Source: Ryuthela nishihirai (Eukaryota; Arthropoda; Arachnida; Araneae; Heptathelidae). From it: a stretch of 64,000 nucleotides of DNA. Location: NCBI GenBank assembly GCA_038380435.1, contig JAWZYU010000007.1, positions 85,574,334 through 85,638,333 on the forward strand, read 5' to 3'. How positions within the stretch are numbered: the first letter of the stretch is position 1; each line of letters opens with the position of its first letter. Made by a program: the position numbers and the translations under genes. The notes beneath the pieces were generated by a model that was not told where the DNA came from, did no database searches, and saw nothing but the letters and a program-made list of their open reading frames with translations. Positions 10,906 through 22,135 of the stretch are shown one piece after another.

Positions 10906-11380
10906 CCTCCGGTGAAATTTTTTTAGGGGAGAAATGAAATGGACATAGTTCGAGGTACTCATAATCTTCCACACGTCAGAAGTTTCTAAACCAAAAACCG
11001 CAATTTCCTCGCTAAAATATTGAACTTTTCAAATCACTTCGTACCCACCAGAGTTCCTCGGATACAGTTTGCCAGGCATGTATAACTTTATAGCAAAAGA
11101 AAACTAACTGTGGTCTGAGGTGCATAAATATGTAAAGGTATTAAATGATTGTTATTATTAAACAAAATTATTTATTACTTAAAATAGTATTTAAAACATT
11201 TATTATTTGTATATATTTTATTAGCTTTTGCATATTTTTCAAATTAAGTTAATGATTTTAACTTCCGATACGAATTTAGGTTTTGAAGCTTTCCTTTCAG
11301 TAAAAAAAATCGTGTTAGGCTCGTGCTAAATTAGAACGACTTCAATATCCACGGACGTTCGCAATCTTGACCCAGCGAAC
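10906..11380. other. Unassigned AT-rich interval
   Basis: No element or gene recognised. Confidence 0.4.
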
Positions 11381-11735
11381 TGAACAATGGGTTTCTCACG
11401 CAAAATCAGAAAGAAATTAGTTTGATGCATTCATCATTTCTAATTTATTGGTGGCAACAGTTATTTTGTTTAATCACGCGAAATCAGATATTGGTTTAGT
11501 CTGATGTACTCCATTTTCCAAACTAATTGGTGGCAACAGTTATTTTGAATAAATTTCAAGAGTTAATGTAGAGTCTACGGGGATTTTGAGAAATTCAACC
11601 CCCCCCCCCCACACTCCAATTATGGTTGAATATAGATTATATCGAGTTCGCATATAACCTATATTTTTCCCCTGGGTGAAGTTTAGAGTGTCTAGCTCTT
11701 CTGGGGGCCGAGTGCATAAACGGACAGACACACAA
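11381..11735 (-). repeat. Dispersed repeat family E, copy 1
   Basis: In reverse complement this aligns in order with 34331-34610. Shared blocks include TTATGCACTC(G/A)GCCCCCA, ATATGCGAACT, AAAATAA(C/T)(T/C)GTTGCCAC and ATTAATTTCTTTCT. Copy 1 carries a tandem duplication of about 70 bp (units near 11400-11475 and 11476-11545, each ending TTGGTGGCAACAGTTATTTT). No coding capacity is evident and I do not know its class. Confidence 0.6.
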
Positions 11736-11766
11736 GCAAACAAACAAACAAACAAACAAACAAACT
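11736..11766. repeat. (CAAA)n microsatellite
   Basis: About seven or eight perfect CAAA units at the edge of repeat family E. Confidence 0.9.
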
Positions 11767-12002
11767 TCCTTCTTTATATATTAAATATACTCGTGACTAA
11801 CAGATTATTTACCGTTATATAGAGTTTCAGTTGTTTCCTCCTAATTTCTCCTTTTTTGATCGATATATAGCATTAAGAAATACAGTAGTAGATATTAGCT
11901 TCTCTTAGAGCATCTACGACTACTCTGTCCTCCCTTCCAAATAGGAAATGCAGGAGCATGAAAATACACATAGCTCAAAGTTTCGGCACCAGCCTTAAAG
12001 TA

Positions 12003-12256
12003 TCGATGGGATGGAAAGGCTGCCGTCCGTCGGATGGGACATTAAGCCTTGGACCGTGTGTGGGAGATCCATACCCTGTGCACGTTAAAGAACACGCTGG
12101 ATGGCCTTAACGGGACACTACCATCTATCTCTCAATAGCTTTCCAGTGTGTCCTCTCTCCCAACCTTCTCTGAGCCTTCGGGGTCCTTGAGACCTGGCCA
12201 TTTAGCCCATGACATGCAAAAAAAAAGTGCCACTCAGAGGTAAAACAACCCAGCCA
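12003..12256 (+). mobile_element. SINE-A copy, 5' truncated
   Basis: It starts inside the body (GGATGGAAAGGCTGCCGTCC) and runs to a complete tail (CTCAGAGGTAAAACAACCCA). The tRNA head is absent. The tail abuts an RTE-like LINE fragment at 12262 with no spacer. Confidence 0.88.
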
Positions 12257-12261
12257 GTTTT

Positions 12262-12393
12262 GATTGTGCCTAAAGGCCTCAGAAAGAGGGGGAGACCTAG
12301 GATGCGGTGGGCAGACAATGTCAAACAGGACCTTGTTAGAATTGGTGTGCAGTGGCCAGATGCAGGAGATGTAGCTCAGGACAGATATGCTTG
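12262..12393 (+). mobile_element. RTE-like LINE fragment (3' coding end)
   Basis: The plus strand reads the same C-terminal segment as the LINE at 58224-60482: peptide VPKGLRKRGRPRMRWADNVK, then QDLVRIGVQWPDAGDVAQDR. Similarity ends abruptly at both sides and the (ATC)n tail is missing, so this is an internal remnant joined to a SINE-A tail. Confidence 0.85.
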
Positions 12394-14235
12394 GAGTCCT
12401 CGAATAACTAGCATTAAAAGTCGTCACTAAATGTTTGCACTTCTGCTCCTGATTCTGAGAAAACAAATCTACATTCAAGAAGCCCATTTCCGGTAATTGC
12501 TCAGTTTAGTCAAATTTTCCGATCATTTTAAATTAAAGGAAACCTCTGGAGATTAGGATCGTCTATTTTGAGACCTTTGGGCAATGGTCAGTGCTTAGTT
12601 AAGACGTGATTGAGAGCCTACCATAAAAGCATCTGATACTTGCTAAATGTTACAGGAAATAAAATTGAAATATATCTGTGATTTTAAATCCATGACTCTG
12701 AATTTTTTGGCCCTTCACCTTTTCCTGACTGCCATAATTTTCTTCTCAATGAAAGTTTTTGGCACCTCCAACACTTCCAACCAGGCCCCTAACTAGAGGG
12801 AAGGTGAGAAGGAGACACAGTCTCTCCTGAGAAGCTCACGAGTCCTCTCTAGCAAGCTCTCTTTAGTCTGTTTAAATTTTGATACTTTACAAAACGAGGA
12901 TTCCTTTATATTAAGAATTATGACATAAAACTTTGCGACGTCCCATCCTAAAACCCCCTCTGTTGGTTAAAGTTGGTTACTGGTCTGCTCAAAGTCAGTA
13001 TAGTTAAACCCTTCCGAATCTCTTTGTCTCCTTCCCCAGTTGTCATTCTTATCTGATCATCATATCTCAGCTTCCCTGACTACTATTTATCAAGAGGGTA
13101 AAATGATTTCTATCTAAAGATTCTTGGAAAGTGTGAGCATTATTTGCTTTTTCTGAAAGTAATCGTTAAATTGTGCATCTGTCGAAAGCGTTACAGTTTA
13201 AATTTCTGACGAAAAAAAGAAATGGGATAATATGCGAAAAACAAACTTAAAAAATTCTTACGAATATTTTACAATTTAAATTGTGCTGCCAAGGCGATGA
13301 ATCTTCATTAATATATATAACAATGCCGAAATCGTTTTCTTTAGAATACATTATTTGCACAAAGTTTAACAGTTAACGAATACACTAAATAATAAATTAA
13401 ATAATGTTATCAAATTCAATAAGCACGGAATTAACGATGACCAGTTAAGCGAGTTTTCGCTTATATTAATATTTTTCAATCGATTTGTTACGTACATGAC
13501 AAGTTTAATAGTCAGGTGCATTAACCGCTAGCCCATACCTGGTCTGGTGGTTAGCGTACCTAACTACTGAACCAGCGGGTATGTCCCTGTGAATGTTTTT
13601 GTATATGAGAACCCAGAACAAGTCCAATAGAGCTTCTAGGGTATCTCCGTCCTTTGTGTAGGGAGAGTACCTTCTTCCCTTTAAAAAAGAATCAAAATAT
13701 TCTGTAACTATCATTAGGATATACTCTAAAAATGAATATAAGATTACCAACTGTTGCCATGTTAATTTTTTTTATTTTAATTATACACCAACGCTCAAGT
13801 ATTCAGTTACTTTGGCTGTGTATATTTCATTATAATTTTGTATTGATACATATCTAGGTTGAATAAGAATTGAATTGGAGAATGATTTTTGCATACAAAG
13901 ACTACGAAGAGAAAGTGTGAGGATTATTTTATCAAACCAAAATAGTTAGAATAGTGTTGGTAAAGCAGGAATATAGTATCAAATACCAAGGATTTTAATT
14001 CTTTACAGAGCGATCTTTTATTCTTAAATGGATATTCAGAAATACAAGATTTGAAATTGCTATTCGATATAAATATTTGAAAATGATGTAATCTGTATCG
14101 CATGTAGTGTTCTATACAACTAAAAAATATCATGAAATAATGAATTTGAATAATAGGATATAATTTTGATTACTACATGACATACAGAATAGAGATTTTT
14201 GAAATAGGTCCCTTAACGATTTCATCACATTTTAT
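12394..14235. other. Unassigned interval with one weak tRNA-like head
   Basis: Near 13540-13590 the sequence TGGTCTGGTGGTTAGCGTAC resembles a SINE head but lacks a good box B. The rest, including an AT-rich block at 13140-14235, shows nothing I can name. Confidence 0.35.
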
Positions 14236-14244
14236 CAATTTATG

Positions 14245-14629
14245 GAGTTAGGTTGTTTTACCTCTGAGCGGCACTTTTGTGCACACCATGGACTAAATGG
14301 CCAGGTCAAATGGACCCCGAAGGCCCAGAGAAGGTTGGGAGAGGGGACCCACTGGAACAGCTGTTGGGAGACAGATGGTAGCATCCCGTCAAGGCCATCC
14401 AGCGTGTTCTTTAACGTGCACAGGGTATCGCTCTCCCACACACGGGGTCACGGCTTAACGCCCCATCCGACGGACGGCGGCCTTTCCAAGCCCATCGGTG
14501 TCCCCTACTGACCGTGGGCAGGGCGGGGAATTTTGCGGAGAAAAATCTCAACACTGACCCAGCTGGGACTCGAACTGGGAACTACAGATTACGAGTCTGG
14601 CGCGCTACCGACTGAGCCACCCGCGCCCC
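14245..14629 (-). mobile_element. SINE-A copy, full length with target duplication
   Basis: Flanked by exact CAATTTATG at 14236-14244 and 14630-14638. Head at right (complement of box B, then GAGCCACCCGCGCCCC). The antisense strand keeps a chance open frame of about 90 codons seen in several young copies. Confidence 0.92.
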
Positions 14630-14638
14630 CAATTTATG

Positions 14639-15012
14639 TAGCGTTTATGATAAACTTGCACTTTAGAAGATCTCTAGTACGTTCAGTCAGGACCGAATCT
14701 AGAAAAAGTAAAGACGGGGAGAAGACTGTACTAGTGAAGGGGAATCGGTGTGTGTTTTTTCTGCAGGGGAGGAATCGGCTTGTCTTGCCATCTCTGGATA
14801 TTAGTCTTTTGCTTTTAGATAAAACTGAAAAAAAATTCATTTTTGCTTTAATAGGTGTTGATAAAATATTACAATTCGCATTTTCCGAATCCCCCAATAT
14901 CTTTAATAGCGCCCTCTAAGGTGGAAAAAAGTTGACAATTGACAAAATTTTAACGAATATTGCGAACGATCTATTTTGCGAGATATTAAAATTTTGGTCG
15001 TAGAGTGTGACG
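14639..15012. other. Unassigned interval
   Basis: Overlapping 87- and 128-codon frames on opposite strands match no family I know. No repeat recognised. Confidence 0.35.
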
Positions 15013-15020
15013 GTCTAGAG

Positions 15021-15182
15021 CCGTGTTTCCCAACGTGGGGCCCACGCCCCACAGGGGGGCAATTCGAAAATGGAATCGTTCAGAGTTTAACGGTATGGCG
15101 GTTAAATTTTACATGTGGGGGGACATAAGAATTTTAGAAAGGCTTAAGTGGGGCATGGCACAAAAAAGGTTGGGAAACACTG
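15021..15182. mobile_element. hAT-like MITE with 8-bp target duplication
   Basis: Ends CCGTGTTTCCCAACG and GTTGGGAAACACTG are inverted copies. Exact GTCTAGAG flanks it at 15013-15020 and 15183-15190, the 8-bp duplication typical of hAT insertion. The 162-bp element shares both ends and adjoining sequence with the 463-bp element at 26492-26954 (in inverse) but lacks its middle, so it is an internal-deletion derivative. Confidence 0.9.
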
Positions 15183-15190
15183 GTCTAGAG

Positions 15191-15840
15191 GTTTACTTTG
15201 GCTACAATGATTCGCCCTCTTACGTCCAGGGGAGGGGGGGGGGGGTAAAACGCAACATTTTTTTTTTAAGAGATGCTTCAAAAAGTCTTTTTTGTATTGT
15301 AGATACACTTTTTGCATTTTCTCAATCATCAATTAATTCGAATTTTCACTGTTAGATGGTGTTAGATGGTAAAGACAGAAAATAAAAAAATTATTTTCTC
15401 TTTGAAAAACAGCATCTTATAATTTCAAAAAGGCGACATTGTTCTAGTCGGATAAAAAGGGAATATTCGGTATTATTGATCACAGAAGGGGCTAAAACAA
15501 TCACAGTGTGTTGAAGTTAATTGCCTTACTTTAAAATGGTAAAATATTTTTTAAATTGGTTAAATTTTTTTAAATTTAAAATGGTTAAATATTTTTTTAA
15601 GTAATAGAACAGAAAAATTAAAAAGGGTAATACTTATGATAATTGTAAAACAATCATGGTTGTATCCGAAGGATTAGTTCTTCGTTCCTAATTATGGTTC
15701 ATTTACATTATTGTCTTTGACTAAATCAGTTTAAACTGAAAATATATATGTATTTGCAAACAGGCTTGGATATGAAAAACAAATAAAATATTGAAGAGGC
15801 GGGGCAAAATCGACTGTGTTTTCACTATAACATTTTTCCC
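15191..15840. other. Unassigned AT-rich interval
   Basis: A homopurine G run lies near 15231-15245 and an AT-rich local duplication (AAATGGTTAAAT-like) near 15535-15600. No gene seen. Confidence 0.4.
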
Positions 15841-15843
15841 TCC

Positions 15844-16035
15844 TTTGCAAAGGTCTTTAAAAATATCTTGATAAATGCCTCTTTCACCACTGGGTCCGGA
15901 GTGTGGACCATCCTGATCCCCCTCCTGCTTAGCTCGAATCACGGAGTCGACAACATGAATGGCACCTTCACCCTGGTGCGGCTCTTTAAGGGAGTGGCCA
16001 ACCTCATCTACCCTCCCGTGGCACTCAAGAGTCAT
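15844..16035 (+). pseudogene. GC-rich exon-like island resembling a monocarboxylate (SLC16/MFS) transporter
   Basis: In the plus-strand frame through GGAGTGTGGACCATCCTGAT, codons from about 15880 to 16030 end almost entirely in G or C, in sharp contrast to the AT-rich surroundings. The peptide reads SGVWTILIPLLL, then HGVDNMNGTFTLVRLFKGVA, then NLIYPPVA. This fits the late transmembrane region of SLC16-type transporters, where a G(L/V)(D/E)-N-x-F-x-L-x-x-x-F-x-G-(I/V)-A-x-L-x-x-PP-(I/V)-A pattern is usual. After PPVA the expected Gly-Trp does not follow. A pyrimidine-rich tract ending CAAAG (15835-15852) could be a splice acceptor, but I find no matching donor. It could be one exon of a gene lying mostly outside the window, or a gene fragment. 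Confidence 0.5.
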
Positions 16036-16077
16036 GCCCCCATTGCCACCCCCAGATCTGGCCCTGTTTTCAGATGA

Positions 16078-18540
16078 TGATTATTTGATATATACTGTTG
16101 AAATCTTACCACTATTAAATCTCATACGAAAAATGAATTAATACTAGATGGAAATTGGTTTACAACTGTTCCATTAGTCATATACAGTATGTACAAATCA
16201 CGACCAATGCTGCTTTTGTCCATATGCAAAATACTTTAACTTCATCAATATTTCACCACAACTTAATTAATTTACCATGATTTCAATTGTAGTTCACGAA
16301 ATTATTTCAAAAGTCCAGATATTCAGCAAGCTGCCTTCTTTTCTCTTGTTTCAACACAGAATTCTACCTTTGAAAGAGAGTTATTTTGTTGAAATACCAT
16401 TTTTTTTAATTCAGAATTGAAGATCAGTATCAGTGAAGGTGAGATAAAACGCATTACTCTTCAGTGGCGGCTCATGAATAAAATTGTTTGGTGGGGCACT
16501 TTGACTACTACAGGCAACGCCCGGATGTAGAAAAAAATTGAGGAGATATCTAATGTTGAATTAAACTGGAGCGGACTGAAAAAATATTTCACGATGCATA
16601 TATTCTTTTTTTTCCCCCAGCTAATCTCAAAATGCATTATTTAACAAAAAAATCGGGAAAAAGTAATCGAAAATGTGTTCTTGTTCTTTCTATTTCAATT
16701 TAGCATTTTGCCCCTCCACTGTAATAATTACGTATATACAGGCCCACATCTGGGAGGGCAAGGGGGACATGCCATTCCCCTTTTAAAATGCTAGTACTCG
16801 GAATAGAGAAAAAACATTATTATACGTATTTACGTTTCATGCATTTTTCAAAATATTTTTGACCTGTAGAAAAAATTGTGTGTGGGGTGGATATTAGACT
16901 GCATTAAGAATGCACCCTCCCCCCCCCCCTACCCTACCCCTTTTACACTTTTCCGGTTCGATTGCGTTTCTTCCCCCTCCCCCTTTTTTTCCTACATTCT
17001 GGTAGTATTTTAAAGAAAACTATTCAAGAAAATTATGTCTAATATGTAGGTTTACTATTTTTTGGCTCCGTTTGAATAATAAATTTACATTTATTATTTT
17101 TAACTGAATTTCTCGTCGTAAATTATCAATTGAAAATTTCCTATTTTGCTTATATTTAACTTACAATATTAATTTATTTTTTAACGAATTGTAAAGAAAG
17201 TCATATCGTAATAAAGTGAGTTATGTAGAATATGATTAAAAAAATAATAATGGCCGCAACTGGGATCAAACCAGAGATCTTCAAATTACGAAACAGAAAC
17301 CCGTTTCGAAACTCGGTTACACATCCCTGATTAGAAATTTTGTGAAAATATCTTATTAGCATTCTCTTATAGACCAAACGTTACACACATTTTATATTTT
17401 CATATCTAATGTTGTTCTTAACTTCTTCATACATAAGTATCCTTCCTTAGCAAAACAAAAAGTTAGTAATCCAGTTCAAACACATCTTGTCAGGAAAGTT
17501 TTGGCTTGTTAAGTCTGCCACAGTCAAATGAAAATATTCGCTTAAGTAACGAGATCTTCGACTATTGGTTGCCCTGGTGGAATCACCCAATCCAGTGTGT
17601 CGGGCCATTTCGAAATGGGGAACTACCTACTGCAGTTCAACGTTATTGCAATTCACCGCATACGCATTTGTATCATCGGTATAATAGATAATGCTAAGAT
17701 TCCGGACGATGGCTATAATGTTTAAATTCCCATTGACAATACGAAAGTAGCTGAACGAACACAAAAAATACATTTTTGTTGATTTAGATATGACAATTAT
17801 TAATCCAGTGGAATGAAATCGAGAGCGCGTGCAGGCCATGTTATTGGTCCACCTCTACCAATTAAATGGGTAGAACACCTACGCTTAAGATCACCCAGGA
17901 GTGGTGGGATTTTGCTCAACATTTGCATACATCTACTATACCATCAGACATGCTAATGATGCAAATTTACCTAGCATCGTACCACTTGACAGGCTTCTTT
18001 ATTTGCACTCTCAAAATGTGTTCTATCTTGGAAGGAAGCGTTTCTGACCCAATGTCCATAGGAACGTTTTTCATCACTATGTGCAGTAGAACACGTTCCC
18101 AAAGTTTGGCTAGACCATTTGGAAACATCTTATATATATATTTAGAACATCCAGCATTTTTAGCCACTAATTATCCGAATCAATGATATTTATATCATTA
18201 TAATAATAATCGTTTAATTAGAAGATCGAAGGGAATAGTATATTTAATAATAAGTCAAAACTCATTAACATCCACAATACTTAGATTTTTATTTAAATAT
18301 TTGAAAGAAAATTTTCAAATTATAACATGCCGTTGGAAAGCCACTGTATTCTCTTTCATCATTGAAAGCGAAACTTTCGCCAATTGCCAAATTAGCTAGA
18401 AGTATTTGTATATTTAAATTCAGTCCCCGAAAAATATTGCCAATTCCACAAACAGTCCCCAATCTCCCTGCATTGAGTTTTTTTCCAATAAACACTCTCT
18501 GCCTTTCTGAAGACACTAATTAATTGAAAAGACAACCATC
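16078..18540. other. Long interval without confirmed features
   Basis: At 16462-16721 the ends CAGTGGCGGCTCATG and CCCCTCCACTG hint at a decayed transposon. At 17255-17330 a reversed tRNA-like head is faint (GGGATCAAACCAGAGATC). A 107-codon frame at 17866-18186 is unrecognised. C-rich and A-rich runs are common near 16915-16990. Confidence 0.35.
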
Positions 18541-18544
18541 CTTC

Positions 18545-18765
18545 GGGTGAGACATTTAGCCGTGGCTCCTTTGCAAGAGAGCTATGATATCTGCACTTTA
18601 ACGAGAAAACTGGATAGCCTCAGGAAGCTTCTATCCGTATTCCAATAGTTGTCCAGTGCATTTTCTTTCCTTAGCTCTGAGTCCTTGGGGTCCTTGTAAC
18701 CTGGTCATCAAGTCCATTTTATATACATAATAGTGCATCTTACAGGTGAAACAGCTCATCCCAAA
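18545..18765 (+). mobile_element. Old SINE-A fragment
   Basis: Diverged body in forward order: ACTTTAACGAGAAAACTGGATAG, then TTGTCCAGTG, then CTCTGAGTCCTTGGGGTCCTTG, then a tail-like GGTGAAACAGCTC. No head. Confidence 0.65.
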
Positions 18766-19750
18766 ACAGGTTTTATTATTTAAATTATTCTCAGTTAAAC
18801 GAGTTTTATTCTAGCCTGAAAGGGTTTGTTTTCAGTCACAGCAACACAAATGGTTGTTATACATAAACGTTCTTTAAATTAATCTTAATTACAATTATCG
18901 GCTTAATTAAAAAATAATAAGATTAAAGAAAAAAACTTTCTAATTAAATATCATTATCATAAAAAAGGTTCCTTCAATTTTCTTATAATACTACCAGAGG
19001 CTCCGATGAACTTTATTACACACAAAAAAATCGATCTCACCATCTTTCTAAGATAAGCTTTTCATTTAAACGATGGTTAACTTTTAAATCGGTTAAACGC
19101 TTAGTGAAGTGTAAAATATTTTCTTCTGCACTTTTAACCTACGTAATAAAAAAAATATTAATATCCGAGGGGCATAACTGCATTTACGCGCTTGAAAGAA
19201 TAACGCGCTCTACGATGAGTGAGAAACGTTACAACACGCTTGGCAACATGTGGACGGTCCCTGTTGTCACTCATTACGTCATGGCAGAAATAATTAGAAC
19301 CTAATAATAGAGTTTGCAGGCTGTAAAGAAAGAAAAAAACCTCCCAGCTGGCACCCCACCCAGTCGAGCAAGGAGTAGACACGTTCACGACCTCCTCTGC
19401 AGAAAGACTAAGTGCACTCTGGGAGAATATTCATTGGCAGCGCTTTTAGCTGCGCGATATTCAAGGCGAAGGCTTTCTTCAGCAATTGTAAATAATGTTT
19501 TTTATGAAGTTAACTGATGTGTGGACTAGTCATTATACTACTAGGATGAAGAAACTTGCCTTAGTATTGATTTCGTTATGTAAATACTTTAATTCTCATG
19601 CCTCTGACGAAACAGAAGAAATGGTAACAAACCTAACTCTCATGTAGTTGGATTAATAATAATTATCGATGCATCATTTTTTTATCTTTAAAGAATTCAT
19701 TTTCAAATCTGAGGAGTGTTTCTGCACTCAGTGCACACTTTATGAGGAAT
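18766..19750. other. Unassigned interval
   Basis: A relatively GC-rich stretch at 19150-19500 carries short frames on both strands without recognisable similarity. Confidence 0.35.
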
Positions 19751-19890
19751 ACACTCACTACTTAATTCTTTTTAAGGAAAAATACGATAGAAGGTAGTTT
19801 AAAATTTTCAGCTATACCTAACACTCACTACTTAATTCTTTTTAAGGAAAAATACGATAGAAGGAAATTTAAATATTTCAGCTAATTATT
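19751..19890 (+). repeat. Direct duplication of about 70 bp
   Basis: ACACTCACTACTTAATTCTT starts at 19751 and again at 19821. The first 54 or so bases are identical, including TTTAAGGAAAAATACGATAG. The copies then drift, so the duplication is recent but not brand new. Confidence 0.9.
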
Positions 19891-20667
19891 AATTCGTTCA
19901 GTATTTAAAGTGTCGTGGAAATTGAAACATTTAACAACAGAAATGCCTTAAAAGAATTTGATAAGAAGAGTTAATTCAGATAAATCAAAATGAAAGAAAT
20001 AACGATTCTATTAAAACTTCACCAAAAGACACAAGCCGCTTTGTAAGTTATCTGAATTTTCGAAAATTTGGAATGAGTTTTATAGAACGAGTTACTAAAC
20101 AGTTTCATCTTTTAAAACCTTTAAAATGCTGAGTGATTTATTGTAGAAAAACAACATTTCGAGCCGATTGATATTTTATCTACATTAACATATTTTAAAA
20201 AAATGTGCGTTTAAAAAGTTACCTAGTTTCAAATCTGACTCCTTTATTGACAAAATACGGGTCTGTTCCTAATAAAATGTGCATTGAGTATATATAAAGA
20301 ATAAGCGGATAAAATATTAAAACAATAGCCACTCAATTGAACGATATTATATATTCCAAAATGATAAAATGCGACAAACCACAAACGGAAAAAAACAACA
20401 AAAACCTGAAAAAAAAAATCACTGGGCTTTGTAACGTTGCTTAGAACCTACCATAAAACCATAAGGCTTCATTTGCACAAATCATGCATTCTGAAAAAAA
20501 AATTCATATTTTTCTCGTAAGCAAAACTTCGGTGAGCCAGAGCCAAGTGCATAGGAATGAACTTCATATGTCTCTTATAAAATTAAAAAGGTTAATGAAT
20601 TAAAAGATTTACTTTTAACCTTTGATTTAAACCTTGATTAATTAGACCTTTGATTTAAAGTCGTGTA
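19891..20667. other. AT-rich interval with a dispersed motif
   Basis: Near 19900-19945 it contains CAGTATTTAAAGTGTCGTGG and AACATTTAACAACAGAAATGCC, resembling the arm of the foldback MITE at 21459-22015. Nothing else named. Confidence 0.4.
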
Positions 20668-20835
20668 CAGGATAGCCGTACCTTGTACTCGTTAAAGAAC
20701 AAGTTGGATATAAGCTTCTCCTCTGCCTCATAATAACAGTACAGTGTATAATCTACCCTGTGGGATTTTTGTGACATAGTCATTTAGCCTAATGTATGCA
20801 TTAAACGGCGGTAAAGAGGTAAAATATCTCCACTT
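20668..20835 (+). mobile_element. Old SINE-A fragment
   Basis: Diverged SINE-A body: GATAGCCGTACCTTGTACTC, then GTTAAAGAACAAGTTGGAT, then GTGACATAGTCATTTAGCC, ending AGAGGTAAAATA. Head absent. Confidence 0.65.
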
Positions 20836-20987
20836 TTCTTCCGTAGCTTTATTAATGGAGCTATTCAGTTCAAGTCGCATCCAGATGGTTCGGGTTTATC
20901 TTTATAACAAAATAAAATATAACAATTTGTACAATTGTTTAATTTTTTTACGCTCCTTAAGCAGCCATTTTAGCCACATATCGAGTT

Positions 20988-21165
20988 CAGTTGCCTTACT
21001 ATTGAGCGACACTTATGCACACAATGGCCTAAATGGTCAAAACTAAAGGATTTAGAGTTTGCTACGTGAAAAGGATCCACTGGACAACTATTAGGAGACT
21101 GAAGGAAGTTTACCATTAAGACAATCCATCATGTTATTTATTGTACCCATGGTAGGGTTGTCTTT
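20988..21165 (-). mobile_element. Old SINE-A fragment
   Basis: Reverse orientation: TTGAGCGACACTTATGCACA, CCTAAATGGTCAAAAC, GGATCCACTGGACAACTATTAGGAG. Head absent. Confidence 0.65.
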
Positions 21166-21179
21166 TAAAAATCGTCCAA

Positions 21180-21456
21180 ATCATGCGACAAGTTGCGAGC
21201 AACACCGGAAATGAGTTCCTTAAGGCGCCAATTGCAGTAAATGCTCAACGGTGTTGCGCGTCCACACCTGAGTAGCGACATGTCAGAGAAGATGCTCGCG
21301 ACTGCTTGCTCCTACACCGTGCTGAGCATTTTATTAGAGAAAGCGGAAAAGACGACTACGATGTTAGTGGAGGTGGAAACGCTTGAAAATGGAATAAACT
21401 ATGGCAAAGATCTTTTGAAATATTTGCAATTAGAAGACGACAGATTAACATTAATA
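21180..21456 (+). pseudogene. Possible PIF/Harbinger transposase N-terminal remnant
   Basis: The frame 21241-21468 contains the peptide LLEKAEKTTTMLVEVETLE followed by NGINYGKDLLKYLQLEDDRL. This recalls the N-terminal region of PIF/Harbinger nucleases (basic RRMWVRxW segment followed by LLxELRLED). Upstream CGTCCACACCTGAGTAGCGA and GCGACAAGTTGCGAGCAAC resemble repetitive Harbinger ends. Similar CCGTCCACACT-type sequence occurs in reverse at about 22989-22999. The match is weak and the catalytic part is absent. Confidence 0.35.
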
Positions 21457-21458
21457 TA

Positions 21459-22015
21459 CACTGAGTGATCATTGAAATCTGACCACCCCATCCATTTTGT
21501 GTCAATAGAACTAACTTCGAATCTCTATAACTTCTTAAATAAGCGATTTAGGAGAAAATGTAACCGAAGATATTTTAAAGAACTCAGTCAAGTGCATCTG
21601 AATCTCGATGTTCAAAAGTATTTGTTCGGTATTTAAAGAGTTATGGAAGTTTAACTATTTGCAACAGCAATGCAAAACACTAGAATTTACCTCAGAAGTT
21701 AATTATAATTTGAATAAGAAGCATTTTTCGAATCATTTAATGCAATAGAGGCATATTTAAAACATTTGTGTAAACAATTCTTTCGATATTTTCTTTTGAC
21801 TTGCATTGTTGCAGTTAAATATTCCAATTTCCATAACTCTTGAAATACAATGCAAATATTGTGAAAATCGAAATTCAGATAGACTTGATTTAGATCGTTA
21901 ATTTATCTGAAGTCAAAATATCTCATGAAACGCTTATTTAAGGTGTTATAGAGCTTCAAAGTGAGCTGCAACTGATATAACAAGGATAGGGTGGTCAGAA
22001 TTCAATGATCGTCAG
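21459..22015. mobile_element. Foldback Tc1-type MITE with very long inverted arms
   Basis: Left end CACTGAGTGATCATTGAAAT and right end CAATGATCGTCAGT are inverted copies next to TA dinucleotides (21457-21458 and 22016-22017). The similarity runs deep: CTCTATAACTTCTTAAATAAGCG on the left pairs with CGCTTATTTAAGGTGTTATAGAG on the right, and ATTTGCAACAGCAATGC pairs with GCATTGTTGCAGTTAAAT. Nearly the whole 557 bp can fold on itself. The terminal sequence matches the Tc1-like relic at 35766. Confidence 0.8.
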
Positions 22016-22054
22016 TATTTATGCACCAATCAGCGTAAGGAAAAACGTTAGCCA

Positions 22055-22135
22055 ATGATGGTGCAGTGATTAGCACAACTGGCATGTTTCCAGGAGACGT
22101 GGGTTCGAATCCCACTCACGGCAAAGCCAACAATT
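22055..22135 (+). mobile_element. tRNA-like SINE head (SINE-C type)
   Basis: GGTGCAGTGATTAGCACAAC is a D-arm and A-box match. CTGG-CATGTTT-CCAG forms an anticodon arm with TGT in the middle, and GTGGG-TTCGAAT-CCCAC a perfect T-arm. The acceptor stem does not pair well, so I read it as a SINE head or tRNA pseudogene and not a working tRNA-Thr gene. Confidence 0.6.

Noticed and set aside
14242..14511. Open frame read as a small protein gene (with relatives at 24045, 57043, 41124, 50158 and others)
   Set aside because: Each lies antisense or sense inside a SINE-A copy with target duplications. The frame is a by-product of a GC-rich repeat.
16462..16721. hAT-type element with CAGTGG ends
   Set aside because: Only about seven terminal bases are inverted and the flanks show no 8-bp duplication.
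17866..18186. 106-codon gene
   Set aside because: No motif, codon use like the surrounding AT-rich sequence, and an overlapping frame on the other strand.
22055..22135. tRNA-Thr(TGT) gene
   Set aside because: T-arm and anticodon arm fold, but the acceptor stem fails and similar heads at 10133 and 50521 carry repeat bodies.
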